Below are positions 35,276 through 45,435 of a DNA stretch of 64,000 bases, piece after piece; positions within the stretch are counted from its first letter, which is position 1, and the number at the start of each line of letters is the position of its first letter. The stretch covers positions 380,581 through 444,580 of the forward strand of contig MNCI01025366.1 of assembly GCA_015680685.1 (NCBI GenBank). Direction: 5' to 3'. A model generated the notes under the pieces. That model saw only the letters and a list, made by a program, of their open reading frames with translations. It was not told where the DNA came from and ran no database searches. This DNA comes from Gnetum montanum. Taxonomy: Eukaryota > Streptophyta > Gnetopsida > Gnetales > Gnetaceae. Both the position numbers and the translations under genes were made by a program.

Positions 35276-35467
35276 TTTGTCATTTTTATCTTGGTGTTCA
35301 ATTTTGTTATCCTGAACACTGAAATTTTGTATTGACTATAAACCATGGACTGGGACACTTAGTTTTTGTTGTGTTTGTTTTCTGTATCTATAGTCAGTCA
35401 ATAATCCCATACCCTCCCAAATATTGTAAGGAACTCAAGAATAAGTTTTCATTTAATCATGGGGATA

Positions 35468-36328
35468 TAATGAGTTAGTCGTCAGGCTACATTGATGGAA
35501 TGTCATTGACATGATTATGTCAACACAGGGTTTGACTCATTGATGTGTACCCATCGACGAGGCACCCTATTTCTACCTATAAATGTGTGCCTACCTATGG
35601 CATTTATGTTAATATTTTCATAGTTATAGTGAAGCACTTGCAGCTTTTCCATTTGAGAGTTAGAATATTTTCTAAGTGCCCATATTAGGAGTCAAAGAGT
35701 ATATAAATCTTGATTTGAACACTATTGTACTTAAGCACTTTATTGTGGATGGTAATAAAGACGAGCTTTTTTGATAAACTTTGCAACACTTGGACTAGAT
35801 TAATTATTTCCTTATGCATTTAATATTCATGCAATTTACCTTAATGTTTTAAGTAATTAAGTAATTAATTAATTTCTATTTAATACCAAACAGAAGTACG
35901 ACCACTTCAAGCATACACTTGGCACTTGGTAATCCTAGTAATGCTTAACATTTGGTAACCCAGTAGCATTATAATGTGTTTAGGATGTGTATGGCAAGTG
36001 GGAATGGATGCTTATGTTAGGATTAGTTAAATATTAGCTAGTAATTATATTAGATTAGTTAAGCAATTACTTACTTTATTCTTTATTCTTGTTCTTAGCT
36101 GACTTAAATCATAAAAGATAAAAATAATAAAAATCATATGCCTTAGTTACACTTAAGTATACACTTGCACTTCACAAGTGGAACTGGGAAGACAATGATT
36201 GCAACGGTTAGTTTCACCTCCTAGAACTAGTGTACTTAGAAACCTAAAGTCTTTGGAATTTTGCCGAATCACTAAGTGAATGCTAGTGATTCGTATGGTT
36301 GGGCATAGTGTATACTCACCACTCATCA
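35468..36328 (+). repeat. 3' LTR of A
   Basis: It begins TAATGAGTTAGTCG (TGATGAG with one G to A) and ends CACCACTCATCA. It has U3 CATTGATG/CATCGACG words, a TATA box CCTATAAATG (35574-35584), an R region with 'GGTAATAAAGACGAGC' and the family U5. Visible differences from the split 5' LTR indicate an old insertion. Confidence 0.85.
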
Positions 36329-36333
36329 ACAGT

Positions 36334-36760
36334 AGATTCTTTTAAACATTTGGATATCATTGCTATGAACTATTACATGTGGGAAAAGTGCATTAAAGAA
36401 GAATAACAAGAACTTTCGAGCCTCTATATGCTTTCAAAAATAAGTGTAAGGATTTAGTACTTTAGGCTTGAAAGGTTAGAAAATAAAGTTTTCAAACTAT
36501 CATCTATCCTACTATTTCATAGGGACATGGTGTTTGGAGATCTATACTTGGTGCTAACCTTTGGAATGATAATGAAAGTGTAAAAAAGTTTTTTTCTCAT
36601 TGAGTTAAAGGTAAAGATGTAAACACCTTACATAAAATTATTATGTAAATGTGATTTATTACCTTTAGAAGTAGAAGCCTTTTGCTAATTCATTACATAC
36701 ACTGATGGCATGCATGTCTCAATGTAAGACAAATTCTCTAAAGTTGTTTTGAAGGATTTT
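36334..36760 (+). pseudogene. LINE reverse transcriptase relic, 3' part
   Basis: The reading IVDSFKHLDIIAMN continues FHFLGTNV from 18570 once element A is removed; the LINE consensus has F-L-G-x-x-I-x-x-x-x-S-F-K-Y-L-G. Later RLERLENKVFKLSS and MVFGDLYLV correspond to the thumb and the region after it. The right edge is set by the next LTR at 36818. Confidence 0.7.
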
Positions 36761-36817
36761 TGAAATCATTAACTAGGATTTTCAAGGGATGCAATGGTTG
36801 AGAAAATAAAATATCCT

Positions 36818-37709
36818 TGATGAGCATCAAAGTGTCACATTGACAAGCCCTCATTAATGTGGCCTCATCAATGAGCCCCTATCTACAAGGCCCCATCGAT
36901 GCAATCCTATAGCAAAAACTATAAATACAAGCTCATAGCCATGTTTATGGGCATTGTTGTCATAGAAGTAGCATAGCTCTTGTAATTTTTCCATTTGAAA
37001 GTTAGAATATTTCTCTAAAGTACCCACAACAGGAGTTAGAAAGTGTACAAATCTTTATTTGAGCACTATTGTACCTGAACCACACTAGTGTGCATGACAA
37101 TAAAGACAAGCATTTTGATCAATCCTTGCAGCACCTAGAATAGATTAATGTTTTATTTATGCATTTCTTGTTTTTATTAATTATTTCATAAATTAAGCTA
37201 AATTAGATTTTGAGCAATAGTCAATTAATTAAGCTAAATATATTAAACACATAAGTACAACTGCTTTGAGCATAAACACATATTCTCTTGGTAGTCTCAT
37301 CAGCGTTATTGCTTGGTGCACCTAGTAGCATAACACTTAATAACCTAGTAGTGGATACATGGGTTCAAGACATGTACAGAAAGTGGGATCAAATACTTAT
37401 GTTAAGACTAGGTAGAGATTAGTTAATTAGTTAAATTAAATTAGTTATTAAATTAATTCATCTCTCTATTTTAAGCACCAAAGAACAATATGACACAAAA
37501 TAATAAAAATCATATGCCTCAATTACACTTAACAATACCATGTGCATCACAAGTATAATTGGAAAGACAATAAATAACCATTAGGGCAAGGTTCACTTCC
37601 TAGAAGACTAGTGTACTGAAAACTATAGAGTCTATGGAATTTTATTAGATTATGTGTGAGTGCTTTGTGATTCATATGGTTGGGTGTAAGGGTACCTCAT
37701 TTCTCATCA
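36818..37709 (+). repeat. 5' LTR of gypsy element C
   Basis: It begins TGATGAGCATCAAAG and ends TTTCTCATCA (892 bp). U3 has several CATCAATG/CATCGATG words, the TATA box is ACTATAAATAC (about 36919), and R/U5 have 'GACAATAAAGACAAGC' and 'GATTCATATGGTTGGGTG'. It is the same family as A, E and F. ATCCT stands directly before it; no downstream partner was found because the element is cut off at 38165. Confidence 0.85.
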
Positions 37710-37710
37710 T

Positions 37711-37728
37711 AGGCACCACTATCGGGAA
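37711..37728 (+). other. Primer binding site of C
   Basis: The sequence around 37710 reads TAGGCACCACTATCGGGAAC, a fit to the tRNA-Asp primer site (TGGCGCCGTTGCCGGGGA) with several changes. Confidence 0.7.
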
Positions 37729-37860
37729 CTCTATTTGTTGAAACACGCGCTATCTAGGATTAGTGAGCATTATTAATATCATTGGACAAACCCCAAGGTC
37801 AACATCATACTCAATTATATAATTACAAAAGTACACTAATAATTTTATTTATTTTCCAAA

Positions 37861-38165
37861 ATGTCTCCTTCTTCTCACAGGCATGATGATGTTAAACTAC
37901 CAGTCCCACAAGAGTGCAAAGTGGTATATACTCATCTAGATGAGTATATACTTGACTTCACCTTCATCCTACATTAGGATGAGCAATTGTAATGGCATGA
38001 CATCAAAGGCAACATTGTAATGTCTCCCAATCAATCTATGCTCGTGATGCTGCTTCAAACTCTTAAGAAGTTAGAAATCCACGATCTTCAAGAAGAATAT
38101 GTTATACATGACTATGACTACTATGAAGAACCACCAAATCCAGACTTCTACATCCCAACCATAAA
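37861..38165 (+). pseudogene. Gag N-terminal block of C (truncated)
   Basis: It starts MSPSSHRHDDVKLPVPQE, then VVYTHLDEYILDFTFILH and, after stops at a Trp/Gln position, WHDIKGNIVMSPNQS and EEYVIHDYDYYEEP. The same block in F reads VVYMHLDEYIPKFTFILH and EYVMEDHDY. This shows a conserved domain ahead of the usual Gag core in this family. The reading ends where the 96-bp tandem array begins, so C is truncated by unit D. Confidence 0.7.
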
Positions 38166-38170
38166 TTTTT

Positions 38171-38960
38171 CTAAGTGTTGGGACTATGCTCTCCACTACC
38201 TCAAAGCATCGTAAGCCTCTAGTGGAGAGCGTAGTTAGCATAAAAGCAAATTTTTTGCAAATTTTTCTAAGTGCTGGGACTACACTCTCCACTACCTCAA
38301 AGCATAGTCAACCTCTAGTGAAGAGCATAATCAGCATAAAAGCTAATTTTTTCATAAAGTTTTCTAAGTGCTAGGACTACAATCTCCACTACCCTGGAGT
38401 GTGGCCAACCTCTCATGGAGAGCGTAGTCAGCAAAATGGTAGGTTTTCATATGTTTTGACAACTCTTGAAACTACACTCACCCCTAGTTGGGAAAATAGT
38501 CAGCCTCCCATGGGAAGTGTAGTCTATAGGAAACTCATTTTTCTAAAACTTCCTTAGTACTAGGACTATGCTTTCCACTACCCAGAGTGTAGTTAGCCTC
38601 TAGTGGAGACTATAGTAAACACATTTTTGTAGATTTCTCTAAGTGTTGAGACTACGCTCAACCCTAGAAAAAAACATAATCAACCTCCACTAGAGAGTGT
38701 AGTCAACATGAAGGCCCAATTTTTGTAGAATTATTCTAAGTGTGGGACTACGCTCTCCCCCAATCCATAGCATAGTTAAGTGTAGTTAGCTAGAATAGTC
38801 TCCAGTAGCCTCCACAACACAGCACCAACACTTAGCTTAGCTCCAACCCATCTTTGACAAGTGTAGTTAGCAAAATGCATCTTTTTGTACCCCCTTTTGG
38901 CCCCAAAATTATAACTATGCTCAACCCCATGCAAGACAATGGAGAGCGTAGTCCCAAAGC
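38171..38960. repeat. Tandem array, period about 96 bp, with inverted core
   Basis: Units start with CTAAGTGCTGGGACTAC or near variants at 38171, 38267, 38364, about 38452, 38553, 38639 and 38736, with decayed units after that. Each unit holds GACTACGCTCTCCAC and, about 40 bases on, TGGAGAGCGTAGTC, its reverse complement, so each could fold into a hairpin. The array ends about 200 bases before a TATA box at 39177, so it may be the U3 of unit D's LTR. It is not a CRISPR array: units are longer, diverged, and the host is a plant. Confidence 0.8.
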
Positions 38961-39176
38961 ATAGTCTCCAAAATTACATTTTTTCATGTACCTTACGATC
39001 CTCTTAGCACATGTAGTTGGCAACATAGTCATAGTGTCGCAATCTCATAGAGTCTGGTAAAGCACAGCAAAGCACAACACCACCAGCCTAGTGGAGAGCA
39101 TAGTTGGGTGATAGCATAGTCTCAATCATTCCCTCTGCCACATGGTAGCCATCTCACATTTCGTGCTAACACTAGA

Positions 39177-39187
39177 CCTATAAATAC
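39177..39187 (+). promoter_or_regulatory. TATA box, probable promoter of unit D
   Basis: CCTATAAATAC, followed by CCTCATCC, lies downstream of the tandem array. A similar TTATAAATACCTCATCC stands at 44824 on the other side of D. Paired promoters of this sort fit two LTRs, although their downstream sequences differ. Confidence 0.5.
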
Positions 39188-39522
39188 CCTCATCCTTAAC
39201 ATTCTCAGGGTTGGCAAATTTTAGAGTGGGTTGGCAAATCAAAGAGTTGATGAACTAAAAACATTTCAATGAACCAAAGAGAGGCAAAGTTGCAAACCAT
39301 CGTAGACCATCATAGACCATTGCAATTCATCATAACACCGTAGCCAATGGTACACCACGGTAGCCAACCCGGTAGATGTAGGCACCTTGGTGGAATGCTA
39401 GTCTTTGCAATCAGACATCCTTGAGACTATGACTATGCTATCCACTGTGCCTATTATACACCATGTGCATTCTAACCCCTTTTGGTGTTAACTATGCTCA
39501 ACCCCATTTGGGGTGGTGTTCT

Positions 39523-39526
<4 letters not shown>

Positions 39527-39576
<50 letters not shown>
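39527..39576. repeat. (CT)25 microsatellite
   Basis: Fifty uninterrupted bases of CT lie in the leader between the TATA box and D's gag. A perfect run amid decayed DNA suggests recent length change. Confidence 0.95.
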
Positions 39577-39579
<3 letters not shown>

Positions 39580-40153
39580 AGCTAACCATGCTACACCTTG
39601 GTTGCATCTAGTAAGTCCCTATTCAATCAACAAGACTATTTAGGCACCTTGTCTTTGCCTCTAATATGCCCTCATGCAGACTCGAGGTTAGGCTATGCAC
39701 CTATGGACCTCGGTGTTCTTGCCACTGACATTTTCAATTGTTACAATTTCTAGTGCTAGAAGAAGGGCCAAAGCCCTTTTTCAAGCTCCATTAAGGTTGT
39801 TTAGTGAGCTCTCTACACCATAGTTATCCACTGATCCATCAATGTAGATTGGACCCTGTAGTCAATTCCCCCAGGACCTCGCATAGCAACCCCAAACTAC
39901 AGTTCTCTCCACTATTTTGCTAAGTTCCTATTATCCTTAGTTGAAGCATAGTCTTCTTTAGCGTAGTCATCTCTCTATCATGGAGAGCATAGTTGGCTCT
40001 TCATAGTGAAAAGCATAGTCAACATAGTTAGCTCTCCATAGTTGAAAGAGTAGTTAGTGGTATCAATCGAAATAGAGTTAGCTTTAGCTTAGTTCACTAT
40101 ATTCTGTAGCCAGGAATCTCTACGCAACAACTTCCTTTAACTTTCCCTTCATG

Positions 40154-41660
40154 GCATCATCTCAACCTACCCAACCATCGTTTCCAACAATAATCATGCT
40201 AGCTTAGACATATGTTCATGTAGGATCCATCTCTAGGCCCCAAATGACTCAAGCATCCTACATCCCACCTGTTTCATCGGTGCCCTCGATGTTAGTCAAA
40301 CCCATGTGTGTGTGGCTTGCCCCAATCACTATCCCTATAATGTATCCAATGCATCAAGTACCTTGTGTGGTTTCAAAAACTGCAACTAGGTCATGGGCCA
40401 CACAACCAGCACAACAGATAGCACTGCCAACATAGCCAGCTAGAGCATCTCAAAATTTAGGCCATGCATTTCAACTAATCCAAACCTTGATAGAAGAGGT
40501 GAAGCAACTCAAAGCTACCTTCTTTGAAATTGTTAAAGTGGTAGGCTTCTACTAGGATGACCCTATAAGTCCTATGGTCCCACCTCTAACTCTACTAGCT
40601 AGGATCCCACTACCTCAGTTCACTAAGTATAATGGTGAGGGGGACCCCAATGCATACCTGGTTACATTTAAGTTGAAGTGTTTACTATTGCAAGCATGGC
40701 CACATGACATCATATGTGTGTTTGCCATATCATTAACTGGCAATGTGCTAGACTAGTACTGTGCATTGCCCAGAGGCTCTATCTCCTCTTTGGAAGGCCT
40801 CTTGAGCCAATTTGTAACATGCTTCAAGTACAACCTGAAGCCAAAAGCAACCTTGGACCAATTGATGCAAATCAAACAGGGCCACCTAGAGACCATGCAA
40901 AACTTTATTCAATGCTAGAGTACATTATTAAATGAAATACAAGAGCCAATAGCCAAAACACACCTCCTAGCCATCTTTAAGGGTGCAATCAATGACTTCA
41001 TAAAGTCAAAACTATACTACGTAGGCCCACAATCCCTAAGTCAATCCTTTGGTTAGACTAAGAGCATAAAAGATGTAGTAGAAGCGAGTACAGACCTAGC
41101 CTACATGGCCTACAAGAACCTACATGCAAAGAGAAACAAGGATAAAGAAAAGCAGAATGTAGTAATGGAAACTGTGGCCAAAGAGGCCAAGGCAACCAAC
41201 CTAAGGCCAACAGCTAGGTAGCCTGGAGCCCCAACTAACAACAATGCTACCAACCCTAGGACTACCATAATAACCAGCCCACATCACCGATTGCTACAGT
41301 GCAAGTTTCTCTAAGGCCTTTCTTTGAGCACAAGGATCACTCCAAGTACATCCCATTGCCACTAAAGCCCTCAAAGCTACTAGAACAACTATTAAAAGCT
41401 AGATGCATCCAATATAAGCAAATGTCTGAAGATGCCCATAAAAGGCATGATATATACTATGAGCTACTCAAGAACCTAGCTTTAATGGCACCAAATGAGC
41501 ATTTAGTCCCAAAACATTTCTGGCTAGATTGGTTCTACCATTACCACCAATTGTCTGGTCATAGTATGGAATTTTTCCTAGCCTTGCAAGATGATCTACA
41601 AAAGATGATCAATAGAGGTGAGTTGGTCCTCAATGCTACAAATCCAATTAGGCCATAGAA
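40154..41660 (+). pseudogene. Tat-lineage Gag relic (unit D)
   Basis: It starts MASSQPTQPSFPT. The retrotransposon Gag core reads LPQFTKYNGEGDPNAYLVTF, then AISLTGNVLD-YCALPRGSI, LLSQFVTCFKYN, TLDQLMQIKQGHLETMQNFI, LNEIQEPIAKTHLLAIFKGA. This is clear Tat/Ogre-type wording. Further on, PFFEHKDHSKYIPLPLKP and FYHYHQLSGHSMEFFLALQD (about 41520-41600) replace the Tat zinc segment Y-C-x-Y-H-Q-x-x-G-H-x-T-E-x-C; both Cys are gone. A 119-codon stretch (41299-41658) is still open. Confidence 0.85.
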
Positions 41661-42259
41661 TTAATCTATGAGAGTGTATAAGGATCCTCTAAATGTGAAC
41701 AATGCTATCTATGTCATAACCACTATTAACATTGATGATAACCCAAAACTGGTGTAGTGAACATTCATGATCCATGTGCCCTCTAGTAACGTAAGGGTTC
41801 CCTTGGCCCCTATGGGTTTGAGGCCCCCTTTCATCATTAGAGCACCACCTCAAGCACCCACAACACCCTTTGTGATTAAGGCCCCATAGCACATCACAAC
41901 AACGATAGTTCAACTACCCTTCATTGTCAATATGTCCTAACATGCTAACCCTTCACTCGCCCAAAGCCTAGTAGTAGCCAATGCATTGGTCCCTTCCTAT
42001 CCAAGGGTTAATCCTACTAGCAACATTAGCAAACCCTCTAGATGGCAACCTGGGAGACCCAATGAGCATCTCGCAAATAGAATGATTAAGCAACATCAAG
42101 ACCAAAGAGTGCTTGGTCCATCGAAGTTGATCCCTATATCTACAATCCCCATGGCCAAAACAATTGAGGAGGCCATAACTAGCAAATCGCAGCCAAACAC
42201 TAAGGCCCCTATGCAGGCCAAGCCAACAAGCCCAAGTCACCTCTACAAGAGGTCTATCT

Positions 42260-43190
42260 CTTAGGATGCATGGAGGAAGTCAAAGCCAACAAAAACATGG
42301 CCAATGGTAATGACTTCATGGATGCATTAGCCCAAGTCAAGTAAGACCTCAAGCAAAAGAACATAACATTGAGCTTGTATGATCTAATCATGACCTCATC
42401 TATCCACCGCAAAGCACTGGTGCAGATGCTGACCTCCATTCCTGTCATGGAGAATATCCTTGTAGATGGTAACTCCATCCACACAATGATGTTACCCCTT
42501 GTGCTACAAGAACCGAGTTCCACATCCCTAATGGTTCACAATGAAGTGATCAAGGTAAACCCTAATAAGGGTGAGGTCATAACAACCCCCATGTTCATCA
42601 CCATATGTGTTGGACAATGCAAGATTCAGAGAGTGCACGTTGATGATGGGGTAGCCACAAACATTATTTTGTACACCATCATTGACAAGCTAGGCCTCAT
42701 AGAATAAGTCAAGCAACCACATGTCTAAAACCCTTTAATGGACCATGTGTCATTGTCAAGGGCATGATCATCATAGCCTTTGTGGCAAAGGAGCAATTCC
42801 CCACCATTGTTAAATTCATCATCATAGAGGAGATGTTGGGCTTTAACCTAATATTGGGTAGGCCTTGGCTAGCCTAGTTATGAGCTGTCTCCTCTTCGAT
42901 TCATCAAGAGATCCACCTTCTATACAAAGGTGGTGAAGTTATCATCCATGGTGATAACATCATTCCTTTGGCCATCAACAATGTAGATATGGAGTAAGGG
43001 TTGAAGATTGAATTTCCTAATGATGCACCTATGGAAGACAACAAAATGCATGAGGCTAACACACCCAAAAAAGCAGTGGATGCCAATGACCTCCCAAAGG
43101 ATGCCCTTTGGGCAAAGTTGCCCTTCAACATAGCGAGGGTCAAGGAGAATCCTGAATAGTGCAATCCAAGCCCTAAGCACCCCCTAACCC
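42260..43190 (+). pseudogene. Tat-lineage protease relic (unit D), end of coding region
   Basis: The linker reads ITLSLYDLIMTSSIHRKALV (the family's S-V-Y-D-L-L-x-x-S-x-x-H-R), then the protease: PMFITICVGQCKIQRVHVDD, GVATNIILYTIIDKLGL (site V-L-V-D-x-G-S-x-x-N; the D is kept, the Gly-Ser is Gly-Val). After a shift, LILGRPWLA and SSIHQEIHLLYKGGEVIIHGD match the segment behind the site. Coding ends with FNIARVKENPE near 43158. No RT, RNase H or integrase follows, so D is a gag-protease unit only. Confidence 0.85.
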
Positions 43191-43199
43191 ACACCAGGT

Positions 43200-45435
43200 T
43201 AGGAAGAAACTATGTGGTCAAGGTACCCCCTTAGTCTAGAACACGCTAGGTACCAGCCCATTATTCCCTTTTGTATGCCTTGTACCCTACCTTCTACTTC
43301 TATTGCATTTGTGTTGCATTAGGTTAGCATAGTAACATGTTATTTGCATTTAGCTTAATTTCTTAGGTTATGCATTTATTTTCTTAGTCCTTGCATTCAT
43401 ACACTTTGTTTACCAAGTGGTGGTGGTTCTTGAGGCTTCGAGGGACCTTTGCCAACTTTACACATTGGTGGTGGTTGAGGTGGCTACAGCTATCCTACTA
43501 CTACTACAACTTTAGGTAGGAGGTGAAGAGCATCTAACAGTGCTTTTATTTTCTCCTCCTTACTCCTAGGATCATGCACCATTCACACATCTTCCCCAAC
43601 ATGGGTTGGAATAGGCACATTCATGGACATAGGATTGCTAGAAATAGCTCCTTTACATCTAAAAAACCACTAATTTTATTCTAACACTTTGAAAAAAGAA
43701 CAACTCAAAGCCTTTGAGCTTTTGGGAGGCAAAAATTTGGCTAAGGCATAGAACTCACATTGGGCTTGTCAAGCTACGCCTATCCTCAGCGTGAGCAACT
43801 ACAACAACTTAAAAATTAAGTCAAAATGATCCAATCTGAGAGTGCAAGTCATCTTCATAGGGTCATTTTTGTCCACTTCAAAGTATCAGCATTCAGGAGT
43901 TCAAATTTTGGGCCAAAATCATAAATTTTCTCACTCACACTATGGTCACTCTAAGGTTACGCTGGTAGCATGAGTCCAACATGACCAACTCTTAGAGCCT
44001 CAAAACCGAGTTGAAATGGTTTGATTTCAAAGGTGCAAGTCATCCTCAGGGTTCATTGTTGACAACTTCAAGTCCCAACCTCTAGAATTCCAGATTTCAA
44101 GTCCAAAATTACAATTTTTTTGTCACTCACGCTGTTGTCACACTTGCAGCATGAGTCCAGTGTGAGCTACCAAAAGTGGTTCAAAACAAGGCACATCCAA
44201 GCTTAGTTTTCAACTTGGAAATAACTCTCAAGTTCAATCATAGTTAGGAAATTGTTGCACTCCAAGAACAGACTTCAAAGATCAAAAATTGGTGTGAAAT
44301 GTATCATTTTTAGCTCACTCATGCCCAGGTCACGCTGAGGTCACGCTAGCAGCGTGAGTACTGGTCATGCCTAGTCAAAAGCATGCCAAACACATGCTAA
44401 GGACACACCAAGACAAAATCAACTCACATTAGAAGCTTTGATGAAGCAGAAATGCCTCAAACAGCCACGAAACCACTCATATCATCACCCTATAGCAATC
44501 AATCCATGGATCGAGAAAGTTCCAAGTGAGCCGAAGTTAATTTCTCTTGTTGTACATTATCATTTCTATTGTAAATTTTCATCATTTTTGAGCTTTTCAA
44601 GCTCTTACACTCCAAATTGTATCTACTTCTATGGGTGTAAGCTCGCTTGTGTAAGCCAATACATGTTGTAAGATACAATGCATTCGATTAAAATTGTAGC
44701 CTGCCCATGTGCATACAACTCACACATAGCTGTCCATCAAACACATGTCATATGATCCATTTTCCTCTCATTTCTCATCTGTTGATTCCATCCATGAATT
44801 CCGCACCCAAGCCTAGCCAAACCTTATAAATACCTCATCCATTCACATACAGCATTGGGAGCATTAACCAGCAACTTTGGACGCTCGAGCACATGTGACT
44901 CCTAACATCCAAGCACTTGTGAACGCATCACCCTAGGGCTTAGCGCTTGACTTGCCATCAATACATGCAACTACGCTTTGACCGATGCAAACCTTTTAAG
45001 TAATACAATATAGTTCATTATTTCCTTCCATTACATTATTTGCTTTGTTTTATCTATTTCATGCTTCTGTATACACCACTACGGTTACGTTTTGTTTACA
45101 TTTTGTACGTTACCAGTTATGATAACTCTAGCACAAGCCATAGCTTACGCTCAGGGAAGTCCTTGGTTGATTTTCGTGTAGACCATCCAAGGCACTCTAC
45201 CTACATTTTGTTTCCCAACTTTCCCTTATGCAAAGGCAGGGTCAGCTATGTCTCTCCAGCAATCTTTCAATGTTTTTTTTTCCTTCAAGCCTTACATCGA
45301 AGATTTTGGTCAGCACAACGTCAATGAACTAGGTAGCGAACTATTTACATTCAATGACGAATGCCCTAACTATGTTCTTTAGCTCTTAGCATTTATTCAT
45401 TCATCTATCTAGGTTCTCAACGATAGATCATTGAT
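43200..45435 (+). other. 3' non-coding part of unit D
   Basis: It holds an imperfect array with a period near 190 bases (about 43780-44380; GCAAGTCATC at 43844 and 44034), in which CTCACGCT and AGCGTGAG words face each other. A TATA box lies at 44824 (TTATAAATACC). By layout it could be the 3' UTR plus a 3' LTR, but no clear repeat of the 5' side was found, so LTR edges are not called. Open frames here (44438-44671, 45040-45327) show nothing recognisable. Confidence 0.5.

Larger units (their letters stand above)
18571..36328 (+). mobile_element. Athila-like Ty3/gypsy retrotransposon A (host of B)
   Basis: LTRs at 18571-19090 plus 24465-24824 and at 35468-36328 enclose a primer site, gag, protease, RT, RNase H, part of integrase, a long UTR and a third ORF, in gypsy order. 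Without element B and its extra target copy the length is about 12.4 kb. The flanks ATAGT (18566-18570) and ACAGT (36329-36333) are a target duplication with one change. A landed inside a LINE, whose frame joins across it. All ORFs are broken. Confidence 0.85.

Noticed and set aside
38171-38960. CRISPR-like array
   Set aside because: Units of 96 bp diverge along their whole length with no constant repeat and unique spacer pattern, and the DNA is plant nuclear.
40154-43190. Unit D as part of element C
   Set aside because: C's Gag start is the Athila-like block, whereas D's Gag and protease are of the Tat lineage, and D has its own leader and start.
44438-45327. Open frames of 77 and 95 codons after unit D's array
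   Set aside because: No recognisable motif; they lie in what appears to be LTR or UTR sequence.
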